DNA of 64,000 nt from Syngnathus acus. Taxonomy: Eukaryota > Chordata > Actinopteri > Syngnathiformes > Syngnathidae. The notes beneath the pieces are model-generated. The model was not told where the DNA came from. It was given only the letters and a program-made list of their open reading frames with translations, and made no database searches. Location: positions 8,900,967 to 8,964,966 of the forward strand of contig NC_051091.1 of the NCBI RefSeq assembly GCF_901709675.1, written 5' to 3'. Each line of letters starts with the position of its first letter. Positions within the stretch are counted from its first letter, which is position 1. Below, in pieces: positions 23,165 through 36,700 of the stretch. The translations under genes and the position numbers were made by a program.

Positions 23165-23701
23165 CTGCAAAGACACACCCCTCGGACAATGCGCTCACAT
23201 GGCGGTGTTGCAGTGGCTGCTGGGAGAAAAACAAAACGGTGGAGGGAGAGTCGTAACTCCAAAACAAAACAAGGAACAATGAAAGACACACATACACAAA
23301 CGGAGGTGGTGGGTGTGGATGACGGATGTTAAATGAAGAAGCAATCAGAAAATCCTGATCGATCTGAATGAGGCTTCAGGGTATAAAATTAAAGAATAAA
23401 AATCTTGATGTAATAATTTGGAAAGGCAGGGGAGACAGAGAAAGTGAGATTATTATTATTTGTGTCTACTGGGATGCTGCTCATTATCATCCACCAAAGC
23501 AAAATTGATTTATAAATCTGCTTTGGTATATTGGTAAATACAAGATGAATAATTAACTTTCATTCAGAATTTTATTGACGGGCCCTCGTCAATATCGTGT
23601 GTCAAAAGGTGAAACATGAGGCAGAGGACAAACACTAAAGACGGTGACACGCGTCATAGTCAGACAGATATCAACACTAAGACAATCACGTAGGTGGATA
23701 C

Positions 23702-24752
23702 TCACTCTGACCCTGACGAGTCACCGTCCACCGTTCCCGCTTTGATGCTCACGGCGATACCGTTCAACTGCTCAGGCATGCCGGCCTTAGCGCCACCGAC
23801 CAGTCGCTCGCTGCAGGACGAGCCGAGAGGCGACGCGGAACCGTGAGGGGATGACGAGCCCGGAGCGCCGCCGCACAGTTCGTTGTGGATGCGGTTGAAT
23901 CCGTTTCTCTCTATGATCGGGGAGAGTTGCTTTTTCTTTAAGATGCCTGTGGGCCACATATGAATCAGTGGATGTAATACTTTCAAAATCCTTTTTAGGA
24001 GAAGCAATTATTTGGCCATTTACCTTTGTGGGGGTGGGCGTGAAGGTTGGGCAAGGAGGGCAGCTGCACGGTCACCGCGTCGTGCATGCGCTCATCTGAT
24101 GACTCGGGATTCATCTCAAGCCCGTCTGTTGGCTCGCCAGGCCAGTACAGTCTGCTACTGTCTGCAAACAAAAACTTTCTTAGCCCAGGACGATTGCTGT
24201 TGCAAATAAGAAAACAGTCATTGTACCGTGTGCTTGAGGCCGTTTGACTCCATTGGAAGCCAATTTTTCCCAGCATTCCTCAGGAGGCAGTGGACCTTCC
24301 TCATCTTCGCTGTCTGAGGAGTGCGTGGAGGCGTAGGAGCCGCTCTGGTCGTCCTCCAGGGACAGGTCGCTGTCTGAGTCGCTGTCACGGTCTGCACATA
24401 TATGAGAGTTGGAGGATGATGATGATAGAGAACATGGTGGTGGTGGGTGGGATTCTGTTTACCGTCATCCACACGCTCGTTGGTTTCATGAAAGAGCGAC
24501 GTTTGGTCATTGAGGGCGATGTGCGCCTGACTGGTGCTCAGACCGTCGTCCCTGAAAAGATACGAGAGCTGTAAAAGTGCCATCCAGCGCCACCTCTTTG
24601 TGCCCGCTCTTGGTTCCTTACCTGAGGACGAAAGGCACATAGCTGTGCTGACTCTTGACGCTGTGCATGGTGCCGTTCAGAGACACGCTGGACTCCCCGA
24701 AGGGAAGATGGTACAACTTGCCGTCCATGTAGGTGGTGTTGCATTTGTAGTC
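23702..24752 (-). CDS. celsr2: celsr2 exons 29-33: cytoplasmic tail
   Basis: About 255 residues of intracellular tail. Recognisable islands are CNTTYMDGKLYHLPFGESS, an acidic serine cluster (RDSDSDSDLSLEDDQSGSYA, SSDSEDEEG) and the KGILKKK motif. The C-terminal block is LNGIAVSIKAGTVDGDSSGS, then E and TGA. The acidic serine run resembles casein-kinase sites. Sequence between islands is poorly conserved with mammals and shorter in the last exon. The TGA (23702-23704) lies inside GAGTGAGT, a good splice donor, so the annotated end may be one of two. Confidence 0.88.
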
Positions 24753-27700
24753 CTGGAAGAGCAGAGAAGATATTTAGGTTTAATTTAGGTCTTGGCTAAT
24801 TCAAGTGTGTTTTTCATTCATTTTATCATTACGTCACATTTGGTGTGCCTCAAGGGTCCGTGCTTGACCTTCGGCTTTTCTTACATGGACAATGATTTTT
24901 ACATTCAATTGTGTTTTAATTAGGAGCTGTATTCAAACATTTATCCTTGCTGTATTTGATTTCTGCTATCCATAACATCCATAAAGATCTGGAGCCTATA
25001 CCGAGTTGTGTGACTGTCACTTAGTGGTGAGGGACTCACTGATGATTTGGATTTAATCATGTGATCGGGATGTTTGTGTCCGCAGCAGTACTTCATGGCG
25101 TTCCTCGCTTCTTTATTGAACACAATGCGGAAGATGAAGATGAAGGGACCCTGGATGACAACAAAGTCAATGTTGAAGGACAGAAAAACACTAGCCAATA
25201 ATAATAACAAACAGTAACATTGATTTAAAGGGCACACCTGCAGACAGTTGAAGCCAGCAAACAAGTAATGGAAAATGATCATGTCACTGTTGACAGAGAG
25301 CAAAGCCAGGAAGCAAGTGACTGAGACCAGGAAGAGGACACCACCTGCTGTCTTCAGGCCCGACCTGCACGAGACAAAATATTTATAAATAAAAACAAAC
25401 TGTTGTGTATAGTCAGTGAACTGGTGTGAAACTCACACACGAGGCTCCTTGTCCAAGCTTTGACGTCTCAGTGAGCAAGAAGCTCGGGACGACAGGATGG
25501 ACAGGAAGACGTTCATCTGCACAGACAAACATCAAACTGCCTTGCTGCTTCTTGTTCCGGGCAGTAAATTTGAAGAATCGAACAGGACTCACCGACACCG
25601 CCACGGCAATGGGTCCAGCAAAGCTCCAGATGAGGGTGTCGTACATGGAGAGCCAGCAGAAGTCTGGGTTGCCGTAGCCTTCGGGGTCCAATCCCACTGC
25701 CAAACCTGCCATAACCCAAATTTTTAGTCAGGCAATGGCATATGGCAGAAAGGGACAGTAGATGCATTTTCCGACAATATAAGTTTTCGGACCTGTGATG
25801 AAGGCAGGTACTCCCCAGCCGATCAGATAGTAGAACCTCATGGGCCCATAGTTGATGTCTCGGACTTCACTGATCATTCGGTACATGTGCAGACCCTCCA
25901 GAAAAAGCCACGAGAATGTGCACAGGTAGAAGAAGTGCAGCAGGATGGCGATGACCGTGCACAAAAACTGGCAGGAGAAGAAGATTTTTAAATACCAGTT
26001 GAAGACTCTACTGAACAAAAGGGGGGGGGGAAGACTCACTGGATTGTCAGCCTGGTTGATCCCCAGGATGAAGACGAGCTCAGAGAGAAAGAGGGCAGTG
26101 GCGCCGTTGTTCATGATGCTGGTCTTGTTGCACTGCATGGCTCTCAGACTCAGGAGGAAGACCGCGGTGAGGAAGAGGAAGCCCAAGGTGACTCCAACGC
26201 TGCTCCACGATATGATTTTGATAGGCAGGATTTCACCGTTCTGATGAAAACAACATGGAGACAATTTTTCCCCATAGTTTCCTAAAAGGCTTGGTCGGTT
26301 TTTGGCATGTTGCAAGTAGTTTTCTGCCCAAATATAATTTGCATTCTTACTTCTCTCCTGGAGATGTCCATGAGCACAGCGAAGCTTGTCATGTGATAAC
26401 ACTGACAGCTAATGTGAGTGTTGTTTCGAAAGACCACCTCACAACCCTTTGATGACCAGCCGCCTGCTCCAGCTCTGATATAAAAGGCAACAATCAAGCA
26501 AGTCAACAACAACAACAGCATCCTCTCTTTCTGTATGTTTGTGCACTCAACAGTATGGTGTGATTCCAGAAGACGCAGATGGGTTTGGAGCGCTCCTCGG
26601 TGGTGACCAGGCGGAATTGCACGGTGATGGGTTTGTCCAGCGGGTGCTTCAGCAGCTCGTCGTTGTCAAGCACAGTGATGCTCACCACGGGGGTGTTGAT
26701 TACGGGACGCTTTGGTACACTGGGGGAAACAAATTGTTTGGAATTGCATGTTTTTGTGATATGGGAGCACATGCACACGAGTCTCACCGGAGACTTCTCT
26801 TGTCAGAGTCGTATCGCTCAGGCAGCAGAGACGCCAGACTGTGGAAGATGATCACGCTGGCGACGGCGTCCGGCTGGTTGTCGTCAGGATGCCGTCGCTT
26901 CCTGTTGGCGGAGATGTTCCTCAGCGACGATTCCGGGAAAGCGTCCAGGTTCTTGTGGCCCTTGGTGTCCACGGGCAGCTGGAAAACCGAGTCGGGCAGG
27001 GTGACGGTGGTCTCCAGGTCGGCGGGGCGGGGGCCCCTGAGCGACTGGTATCGGGGGAGTTTGGCTCCGGCAAAATTCATCTTTTTCAGACGGTCCACCG
27101 AGATGACTGCACAGGACAAAATGAAATAGGTCCATTATTATTATTATTCAGAATTCAAATTATCTACATATATGAATGTATGCAATTAAAAAAAAAAACA
27201 TTGACTTTGCAAAGAATGAGTGGTACTCATCAACTACTGATGAATGTCAGTAGTTGTAAAATCAGTGAGCTGACCAACAGAGGGCGCTATGGCACCATCT
27301 TACCACTCAAGGAGTAAAAAAGAATTCCATATTTAATTGTAATTGCACTCTTCAGGGTATAACTTGCAAATTAGAAAAATCATACAGCCCTAGTAAAGAG
27401 GCTCACCAATATGCGGTGTGACGATGGTAAAAGGGCTGAGGTAGGTCTTCCTCATATTCTGCGCCAGAGTGTTGGCGTATTCCTCGTAGCGGCGCAGCAG
27501 TGCCGCCGTGCCACCCTCCGTGTGCTGGATGAGCTCCCAGTGTGGACGAGTGTCTGGAGACAGAATGGCACTACCCACGCGGACCAGGTTCTGCGGGGTG
27601 AGAGCCAGAGGAGATCAGGGACTCTCATATTTGAAAAGGATGAAGAGGCATGGTGGCGTTTGTTTGTTACCTCGGTGAAGTGGACGTCCTGCGTGGCCGT

Positions 27701-30700
27701 GAGGTTGAATCCCTGCTGCTTGCTCTCATGCTGCAAAAGCTTCTGAGTCAGTCCGTAGGCCACTTTTACGTCGCTGCCGTAGTACTTCTCTGTGTGCAAA
27801 GTGGCATTGGCCAACATGGCCGCTGTTTGTTGGACGTGGCTTGAGTCCAACAGTGATGCATTATGGGAAAACCTTTCAGACTGGGAGAAGATGGAAGGAA
27901 ATCTGTCAAACAAGAAATACTGAACCCAATTGTTTAATATCAGGGGTAGAATGGGTTAGTCGCTGATTTTAGCAGAATCCCCAAGAGATGTTTTTTGTCA
28001 AAATTTGACTTAGGCCATTATTTTAAGAAGACTATAAATCATATATGAAAAAATAAAAATTAAAAATGGCTATGTATGACAAATATTTGAATTATTAACA
28101 ATTGCTTTAAGGAGCAACGATAGAGAGAAATCACACACCAGCGCTCTCAGCTGGCTGAAGGTGACCGACGTGCAGTTGAAGAGATTAGGAGGCAGCCAGC
28201 CCTTGTGCTCGTCGCAGTGGCGAATGGCCGTGCCTGGGAAGGAAAAAGAGGAGGTGTGACTTGTTATTACATGAGGTGGGGAAATAGACTGCAGCTTAAA
28301 AAAAGCCTCCAGGCGACCTCCGTGCATTGCCATTATTTTATGCTAATCGGAACGTAAGAAAGTGAAAATACGTCCTACCCAAAGTCCCCTTGGGGCAGGG
28401 GACCGCTGCAGGGAGCCCAAACTTGGTCCGGGGCCACCAGATTCCAGCCTGGATGGCCTGAGGGCAGCTGTCATAAATGACTGGCACAGATGGAGCAGAA
28501 CGTGAGCAAAATGGAAAAATATTTAGGACGCAGAACATTGGAATTGGAGACGAGCCTGAGTGTAAATTTGATGGGCTGTTACCTTCGCAACCGTTAGAAG
28601 AAACCTCGGCAAAGGGGTTGTCGCAGCGGTCGCACTGCCGTCCGATCACGCCTGCTTTACACTGGCACTGACCGCTCTCGCGCTCACATGTTCTGGAAAA
28701 GGAGCCCACCGGGTAGCAGTCACACAGCAGGCAAGTATCGCTGCCTTCGGGACGGTAGTGATTGTCCTGCAAAGGGCATAAATACAAATTGTAACTATTG
28801 TCCACCAGAGGGCAATATAATACAGATATCCAGTCACAAACCAATGAAGTATTTTTTTTTTGCAGCCAATGAATATCTGCCTGTGAATATTGTTATATTG
28901 TCTGTCTACATGTTTTGATGCACCGATTGTGTTCAAATATCTGTTCGTCAAAGACTTATAACATTGCAACATTGATGCTAATCGTTAGCCCGTTTATGCT
29001 GTTTTCCATTATGTGTTAGCATTCAGCTAGCACACTTTTCTTCCTTTCTTTAAATTCACATGTAATTCTTTTTATTTTATGTTTAGTTTGACAGTAAAAT
29101 TGACCTGGTAGAAGCATTTGAAAAAAAATACTTAATTTCACCTAACCTCAAACATGCATACACTAACCTTACAGCAACACTCTCCACTGGTCTTGTTACA
29201 GTCCGAATCAAACCCGCGCTCAGTTGGACAGTTACACGGCCCGCAGGTCTTGTGACCCCACCAACCTCGGGGACAGGGCAAGTCAGTCCTGCAGGGACAC
29301 AAGCACATATTTAAAATATCCCAGCATACACACGGCGGGATTTTAATTTGGTGTCACCGTACTTTTTCTCGCAGTAATGGCCAAAGTAGTTGTGCGGACA
29401 GTCACATGTGTAACCGCGGGAGGAGCTGGTCTTCCTGGTGCACGTGGAATCGTGCTCGCACAGGTTGAGCGAGCACGCGTCCGTGCAGTTGGTACCGTAG
29501 TAACCTGCACACAAGAAAATGACACAATCCTGTAACGGGTCATGTGATAAATGGATCCGTCTGCGTGAAATGATGCTGACCAGCACGACACGTGCACGAG
29601 TAGCTGTCCCAGTCGTCGTTGCAGTAGCTGTTGGCGGGACACGGGCTGGAGCTGCAAGGGTCGGGCACGTTGCAGCCCACCTCCACGTTCACTTTCCTGG
29701 CTTGACTCAGACTCAGAGCGCCACCAACCCGCAGACCCTGGACAGAGACCAACACAGGCTGGAAATGAACTTATGCAGGAGTGTGAGCCAATATATTCTC
29801 TTTGGAGAAGGATCTCACTTGTATGCATCCTCGGAAGCCATGCTGAATTTTCCCATCAGGCATCTCTAAGCCTCCAACACTCACAGCCTTCAGCTTGGAC
29901 TCCTGCAACTGCCCATCCACCAGCATACTGGCCTGAAACACACAGACGACATTCATTGCAGGTCTGCCCGGCAACAAGATTGTCATGAATAAATATCGCC
30001 ATGTTTTCTCACCAGGTAGAGTCCTTGGTCTACTGATAGAACCGCTTTATGGTGGCCCGCCGGCCCGCCCAAACTGCTGATATCCAATTGCAAATGATGC
30101 CAATCGCCGTCGTTCACCAGTACCTCTTCCACGCGGGACAGCGTGGAGTCTTCCCCCCTGTGCAGGCCCATCAGCACGCTCCCACCACGCAGCTGCAAAG
30201 GTGAAGAAAAGGACACAGGCAGCAGGGAGGGGAGTGAATAAATAACAGAAAAGCACAGAGCAGGAGACTATTAAAAGCATAAAAACATTTACATTTGGAG
30301 TAGGAAAAAGACATGCTCAAAAGGTAGCAGTCAACTTTGTCACCATAAACTGAAATTTCTGTGTATTGCAACATACGATCAGTAAAATAGGATCTGATGC
30401 AACGAGCAGCAAACATGAGCGTTTAGGTTTGTGTTTCAAGTCTCCGTGTTTAAATCCAAGCACGATCTCACCTGCAGAGTGAGGTTGTGTCGCAGGCCGG
30501 CGGAGATGTGCAGCACCATGGCGCTGGCCTGACGGGTGCGCAGCATCAGCTCTACGTGCCAGGGGACGGAGGTGGTCGTCGCCAGGTTGTTCCACTGCAG
30601 CAGGCTGTTGCCCAGGAAACGCTGCGGGTTGGCCATCGCTGTGGAGAACAAATCATATTCATATTTGGTGGAATCTCGAAAGGCACTCAAATTGAAAGGA

Positions 30701-33700
30701 TGAGTGGAGGCGCTTTTATTGAGCAGGAAGTCAGTCGGCTGTGTTCACTCCCACAACACTGCAAACGCCCCTTTGCTGCTTTTCTCTATCCATCCGTCTG
30801 TCCATCCAATGGTTTAATGACCTGACGGATTCTTAGCGCAGACCCAAAAACCCTTGCACTTTGCGCCTCACCTCTTTCACAGTTCCTCCCCCCGAATCCG
30901 AGCGGGCAGTTGCAGCTAAAAGAGCCCCACAGATTGACGCAGGTCCCTCCATTCAGACAAGGGTTAATGTTGCAGAAGTGTCTTTTGGCAGAACATCCTG
31001 GGAAGGTGAGAAAAAAAACAAAAGAAAAAGATTCATCTTCATGCTTGATGTGTTCCTACCTCATTATTTCATCAGAGCAGCAAAGAAGGGAAGGTAGCAG
31101 ACTATTGCAGTCATTTCCTCCTGATTCGTCTTCCCTGCTGTGCTCATTCTAATCAGTGTTTACTCTCTCTCACTTGGCAGCACACACTGACTACAAAACT
31201 CAACTAAAGCAAAGCCGCCTGAGCTATTGATTCTCGGACAGCGTCGCCACATACCTGGCAGCGTGCCGTTGTTAGCGATGAAGCCGGCCATGTCGACGCG
31301 CTGGTTGTCCACACGCAGGTTCTTCATGCAGCCCACAAATTGGTGGTTGCGCACCGGAAAGTCCTCTGGAAGTTTAGGGATCCCGCCGAGGAGCAGCGGA
31401 CCGGTCAGGTCCAGTGATCTGATGGCACACAACGCATAAACATTTAATACGTTGCGCAGTTTTGCATCGCCTGTTGCCTCTTAAAAAACATCAGCAGCTC
31501 TCATAAAAGGAGAAATGGCTAAAAAATTCATAACAGAAATAGAGCGCAGTCCTACAATTAGTGCCTGCAGATAAAATCGGAAAAGTAGTAAACATCCTGG
31601 AAAAAGTAACACCCTGGAGATGTGGAACTTCATTTCACGAGTTTACTCTTAATGAGCCCACTGCAAAGGAAGCAATGTGCTAAATTATGGACGTCAATAA
31701 CAAAATCATGAGATGATGCCTCGGCAAGAACTTTTATTTATAACACCACTGCGGGAGAATTTCCTCAAACGTTCGTACTTTTTGCTCCCCGATTGGCTTC
31801 CCTGAGCGGAGCAGGTGTAGTGTCCAATCACATGGCCGTAGCGCAGAGCCACAGGGTTGTCGCAGTTGTCCACGGTAACCACCACCACTTTCTGGTCGGA
31901 GGGACCTTGCGGCAGGCCGGCCTGGTTTACGATGGGCTGTGGGAGAAAAAAAAAAAATTTGATGTGAAAATTTGAAGTGATCGACAAGCCTCAACGCCTG
32001 GAACTTCGATGTTATGATATTAAGTTTGATGATATTCGATAATATATCCATAAATATAAGAATATAGGGGTGCCTTGAGACATGAGTGTTCTCAAGAAGT
32101 TTGGAACTGTCAAACTAAATCTCAAACAAAGAGAATTACGCATTTAAAACCACAGAACTTTACCACAAATTCCTAGCGTAATGCTATAACATAATGGAAA
32201 ATGCCATAGACAGACTAATGAATAGCATTAATGTGGCAGTGTTGTAAACGTTTATGCAATGGATAATTGAACACAAGCGGTGCTGCAACACATGTTGACA
32301 GACATAGCAACAATATTCACAGGCATATATTCTTTATCCTCTGTGAAAAATGACTATCATTAATGATGTTACTGACTGGGTCACATATTTAATTCAGGCA
32401 GAATTTACCCAATTACATTTTTTTACCACAGAGTGCTTTACTGCAAGTACTTCCTAATGTCCGTGGCTCCTTTCTGTGGCTTGTTTTATGTTCATGCAAA
32501 ATTTTGTGTCCGTTCAACTGCAAAAATAGCTTCTTCAGATTGACAGATTAAAGTATGAAAGGAAGCACAAGTAGAATCACACGGCTATTTTAAGACAATG
32601 CAGTATTTTGGAGTTAACAAGCAATCATAAATAGCAGTGTTAAGAAAATATTGTATTGTTCTGCCACAATGAGGAAAGGATTATTCGATTATTAAATCAG
32701 CAGAAATTCCAGCCAGTGCAAAGCTGCACGCAGCTTTTTGCAGATTAGGCGGCGTAGCTTTGAAACTGGGAGAGATCAGCCGAATGATCTTTTGCCTTGA
32801 GCCTGTTTCAGCCTCCCGTTCAGTTCTCAAAATCTGCTTATTACAGCTGCTGTTGTGCATTTGGATAATTCGCACAACAATACAACAGCTAACGGCAGCG
32901 TATGGCCAGATAACGCACACACGCGCTAAAATGGCCGGCTCTCGGCAGGACATCATCCCTGTCAACAAAGGGTCGTCTTCATTGTCTGAGGAGCCAATTG
33001 TGAGGAGGCGGGCTTTGAGGGGCAACAAAACTAGGAGGGGGTGGAGGGGGTGTGGTCAGCCCAGGCCAAGAATGATGATCTATGAATAAAGGTCACAACC
33101 TCTTCTCAAACTGGGCAGTTTCTCTGAGGTCACGTCAAGCTCATATTAACCCTGAGCACGGGTTCAAGCTGCTGCAGTAAACGTAAAGCGAGGAAATGGC
33201 CAACAACACAGACCCGCCCTCTCCCCCCGCTGCGCAGCTGACCGACCGCAGGAGCGGGCACGGCGCTGCGTCGTCAGCTGGTCAGACAGGGTTTAGCAGG
33301 ATTTAGCCCATCACATACGAAGAGATGAGACAATGCGCCAGATGCACGCCAACCAGAAAAATGTTCAACGGAGCCAAGATTCAAACTCTGAACCCTATGT
33401 TTGAGGTCGACTCGCTAACCGCCACCACCACGTTACCACATGAATTGGTTACTTTCTTTAAATGTACGATCGTTAGATCGTGGTGGAGGTCCGCTGTTTA
33501 GCGTGTGATGCTAACAGTTGTGAAAATGTCTCACGCTTCATCATACTTGGCTGTTTCTCATTCTTTTGATGTCGCTAAATGAAGCAAGAAAAATATGGAA
33601 CTGTCATACAGCACATTCCAAGTGAAATGGATCCGTTCGTGTCCCATCTCTATTTTCTTTATTGCATCAAAACATTAAGCACTTGTTTGCATATGTGTTA

Positions 33701-36700
33701 TATTAGTGTAAATTGTACACGTGGGGACAGAAAATGACTTGTGGTCTACTCTTATTTGTGACAATGAAGAGGACACAGTTCATTTGTAGACCACATCACA
33801 ACACATGGTGGTTTCCAAAAAATAAAAAGCTTGGCAATCTGAAGCCTACAAATTTGTACAAATGTTAAAGACTGTAAAGTGCTTACAGAGAATGGTTTTT
33901 AAAAATATGTTTGAAGATAATAACAGTGGTCAACAGAACATTTTATTTGCAATTGACTTCATGTGTCCCTATAAGATTTTTTGAGGTTTATTAAAAAAAT
34001 GTGTTTGCTAGCATGTCAGATTTTAAAAATATTTACATTCTTTTGTTTTTCAATTTGGTTCATTATAGTTTGTGCAATACAGATTTTACCATGCGTTGTA
34101 ATTTGAGGTTATGAAATTTACCCCAAAAATTTCACCTGTTGTTGAAACTAAACCTTCGTTTATATATTATATAATTAATTGATAATATATATCATTTTGT
34201 CCCGCCATTTTTTTTAATCGTTCTAATTTTGTAGTGTTGCTAACAACACCCTTCTCTGATTTTTTTTCCCTGTTTTTTTTTGGATAGAGTATCTTTTGTA
34301 TTGGATGTACTGGACTGTGCTAGTGTCTCCCGAGTGTGTTTCACTTCCAAAATGTCTTCATACATTTAGTCCATTCAAGTCCCAGCCATTCATCTCCAGC
34401 TTGTTAAGTCAACTGGTTCTTTATTTTGTTTTTCAGCCGGCCAGTGTGTTACAAATTCGTCGATGATGAAAAAGGCAAACACGGCGTTTGAATCGGCCAA
34501 CGGTGAAATCATCCGACATGCTCTTTTTTTTCCTTCACGGTGTTGTCCCCACTCCCTTCCCACCTCCCCTCGCTTGTGAAAGGTCCGGAACAGGCAGCGC
34601 TCCAGATTGGACGCTCCTTCGCTGACCTCTCCTGTCATCAGTCACGGATGTTGACTCGCCAATAATGACTGACTGTCAGGATGACATTTGGTCACACAAA
34701 GGCCCGTCCTGTCAACCCTGATTGGAATGTACATATTTGCTCAAGTCCGACTTTGGATGTCCATGACGGGAGGATTATGGCAATATGAGTTTCTTGATAC
34801 AAAAGGGGGACAGAAGGTGGGCAAAAGGAGCATGAGAGAAGTCACACGCGCATATGTGATCAAAGATTGACTGGAAAAACCATAGCAACAAGAGAACTGG
34901 GCCCTGAAGCGCAGCGTTCAAAACCCGAGTCAATACTTCTCGCCGCTTTTCTTCCGCTGCTCTCCTGCTCGCCCGAGAACACAGAGTGAGGAACCTTCCC
35001 CGGGGGCGCATCATTCACTGCCCGCGGTCCCAAAGGGAGCAGAGCCACGCACAAAGGCTGCGGTCATTGCCATTCTCCACAGCCCCGGCTTCCATGAAAG
35101 CCACATTTCAATCTCAAACGCACCCCTCCCAAGCATTAGGCCCCACCCCCTGCTGATAGGGGCACGTCATCGTGGGATATCTCCAGGAGGAGGAGCCACG
35201 TTGATACCTCGAGCCATGTGAGGAGGGATGGATCAGTCCAAAAGTCAAGGAATCAGTCTTCATTTTTTGTTTGTCAGGAAGACTTAAGAGATGTTTCTTT
35301 TTCCACTCCTGGGGCACAAAACAACAATAATTCAGCAAGAACTGTGCTTCGGTGCTTGAGTTGCTGTGAAAGCGTTTTAGAGCCATGGTAAATGATGAAA
35401 TTACCAAAAGATGATATTCACTTCATCAAATCTTTGTTTATCTATCTATGCTAGAGATCGAGTTAGCCTAATTGTCTCAGTCATTTCTAGTTTACTGTAA
35501 CCAAATCTATAACAAAATTTTTTTTTCTTGTTATTCCAAAAACATACAAATATGACTTAGGCAACTAATATTAGGCTAAAAATTGTTTTTCCTCCTTCAC
35601 TTCATGTATTTTTAAATACAAGGTGTCCAAAAACCTTTGACCATATAGACCGCAGACGCTTACCACAGAGCGTTTACTGTACAAAGACATGGGAATGTTA
35701 CTGCAGCATAAAAAAAAGTCATCTTTTTGTAGCAAGTTGACTAAAGAGTCCATAATAGGTCATTGGCAAGGGGACAAGTTTTCCCAGCCCCTTTCATCGC
35801 TTTTGTGGGCAGAGACATGCTATCACAGACATTGAATAGAAAATGTGAACTGCAGGGGTGAGTGGGGTCGGCGGGTGGTGGGCATCTTTATAATGCAAAG
35901 TGGCTTCCTCAATGCTTTAAAATGTGACATTCCGTCTGGGAAAGCACAGACAGACAACAGAACAGATTCGCACATTCCTCACTGATTGAGATGTTGACTT
36001 GTTGGTATGGAGAAATTCGTTAGTCGCAACATCTGCAAAGAAAATGTCCACCACCCACATAAATAAAAACCTGTGGCAGCTTTCTGAATGATCATTTTGT
36101 CAGCAGCTATTATTTAGCGACATGGATGTGACGGACCAACAAAGTGGCTTCACTCCCGCTTTGTCACTCATTCATGCAGCCTTCAATGGAATCAGACCTC
36201 TGATTGACATTTTGTTGCAGATAAAGCAGGATTCCACTCATTAACTTTTGTCTGGATTGTTTGTGTTCTTGTGTCTTAGGTTCTGTCAGCTGAATGTGCT
36301 GCCATAATTCAAAGGTGGGAAGTGCACGTGAGCTGAGAACATACCTTGTTGTAGTAGTGGATCTCCACCACGTGCCACTGGCCGTCGCTCACGCCGCCCA
36401 CAATAAAAGGTGTAACGGTGGTCTTGGTTTCACCTGGAAACAATCAGCAAGAATGATAACATTTTGACCCTCAGTCAGGGACAGCTGACATGATGCTCTA
36501 TGTGGGGGTATAGCTCAGTGGTAGAGCATTTGACTGCAGATCAAGAGGTCTCTGGTTCAATTCCAGATGCCCCCTTTTCAATATTACAGACTTCACAAAT
36601 CTTGACACTTGTCAAAATGAGATTGCTTATGGAGGATTTTTGTAGTCCAAAATGTAACCTCAAATTTTAATATCGTCAATATTTGGTGAGATGTTCTGCA

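Noticed and set aside
26539-27317. Plus-strand ORFs of 158-196 residues
   Set aside because: They overlap celsr2 GAIN exons antisense and show no family resemblance.
33196-33308. Short ORF beginning MANNTDPPSPP
   Set aside because: Chance frame in celsr2 intron 5, with no splice context and no recognised relatives.
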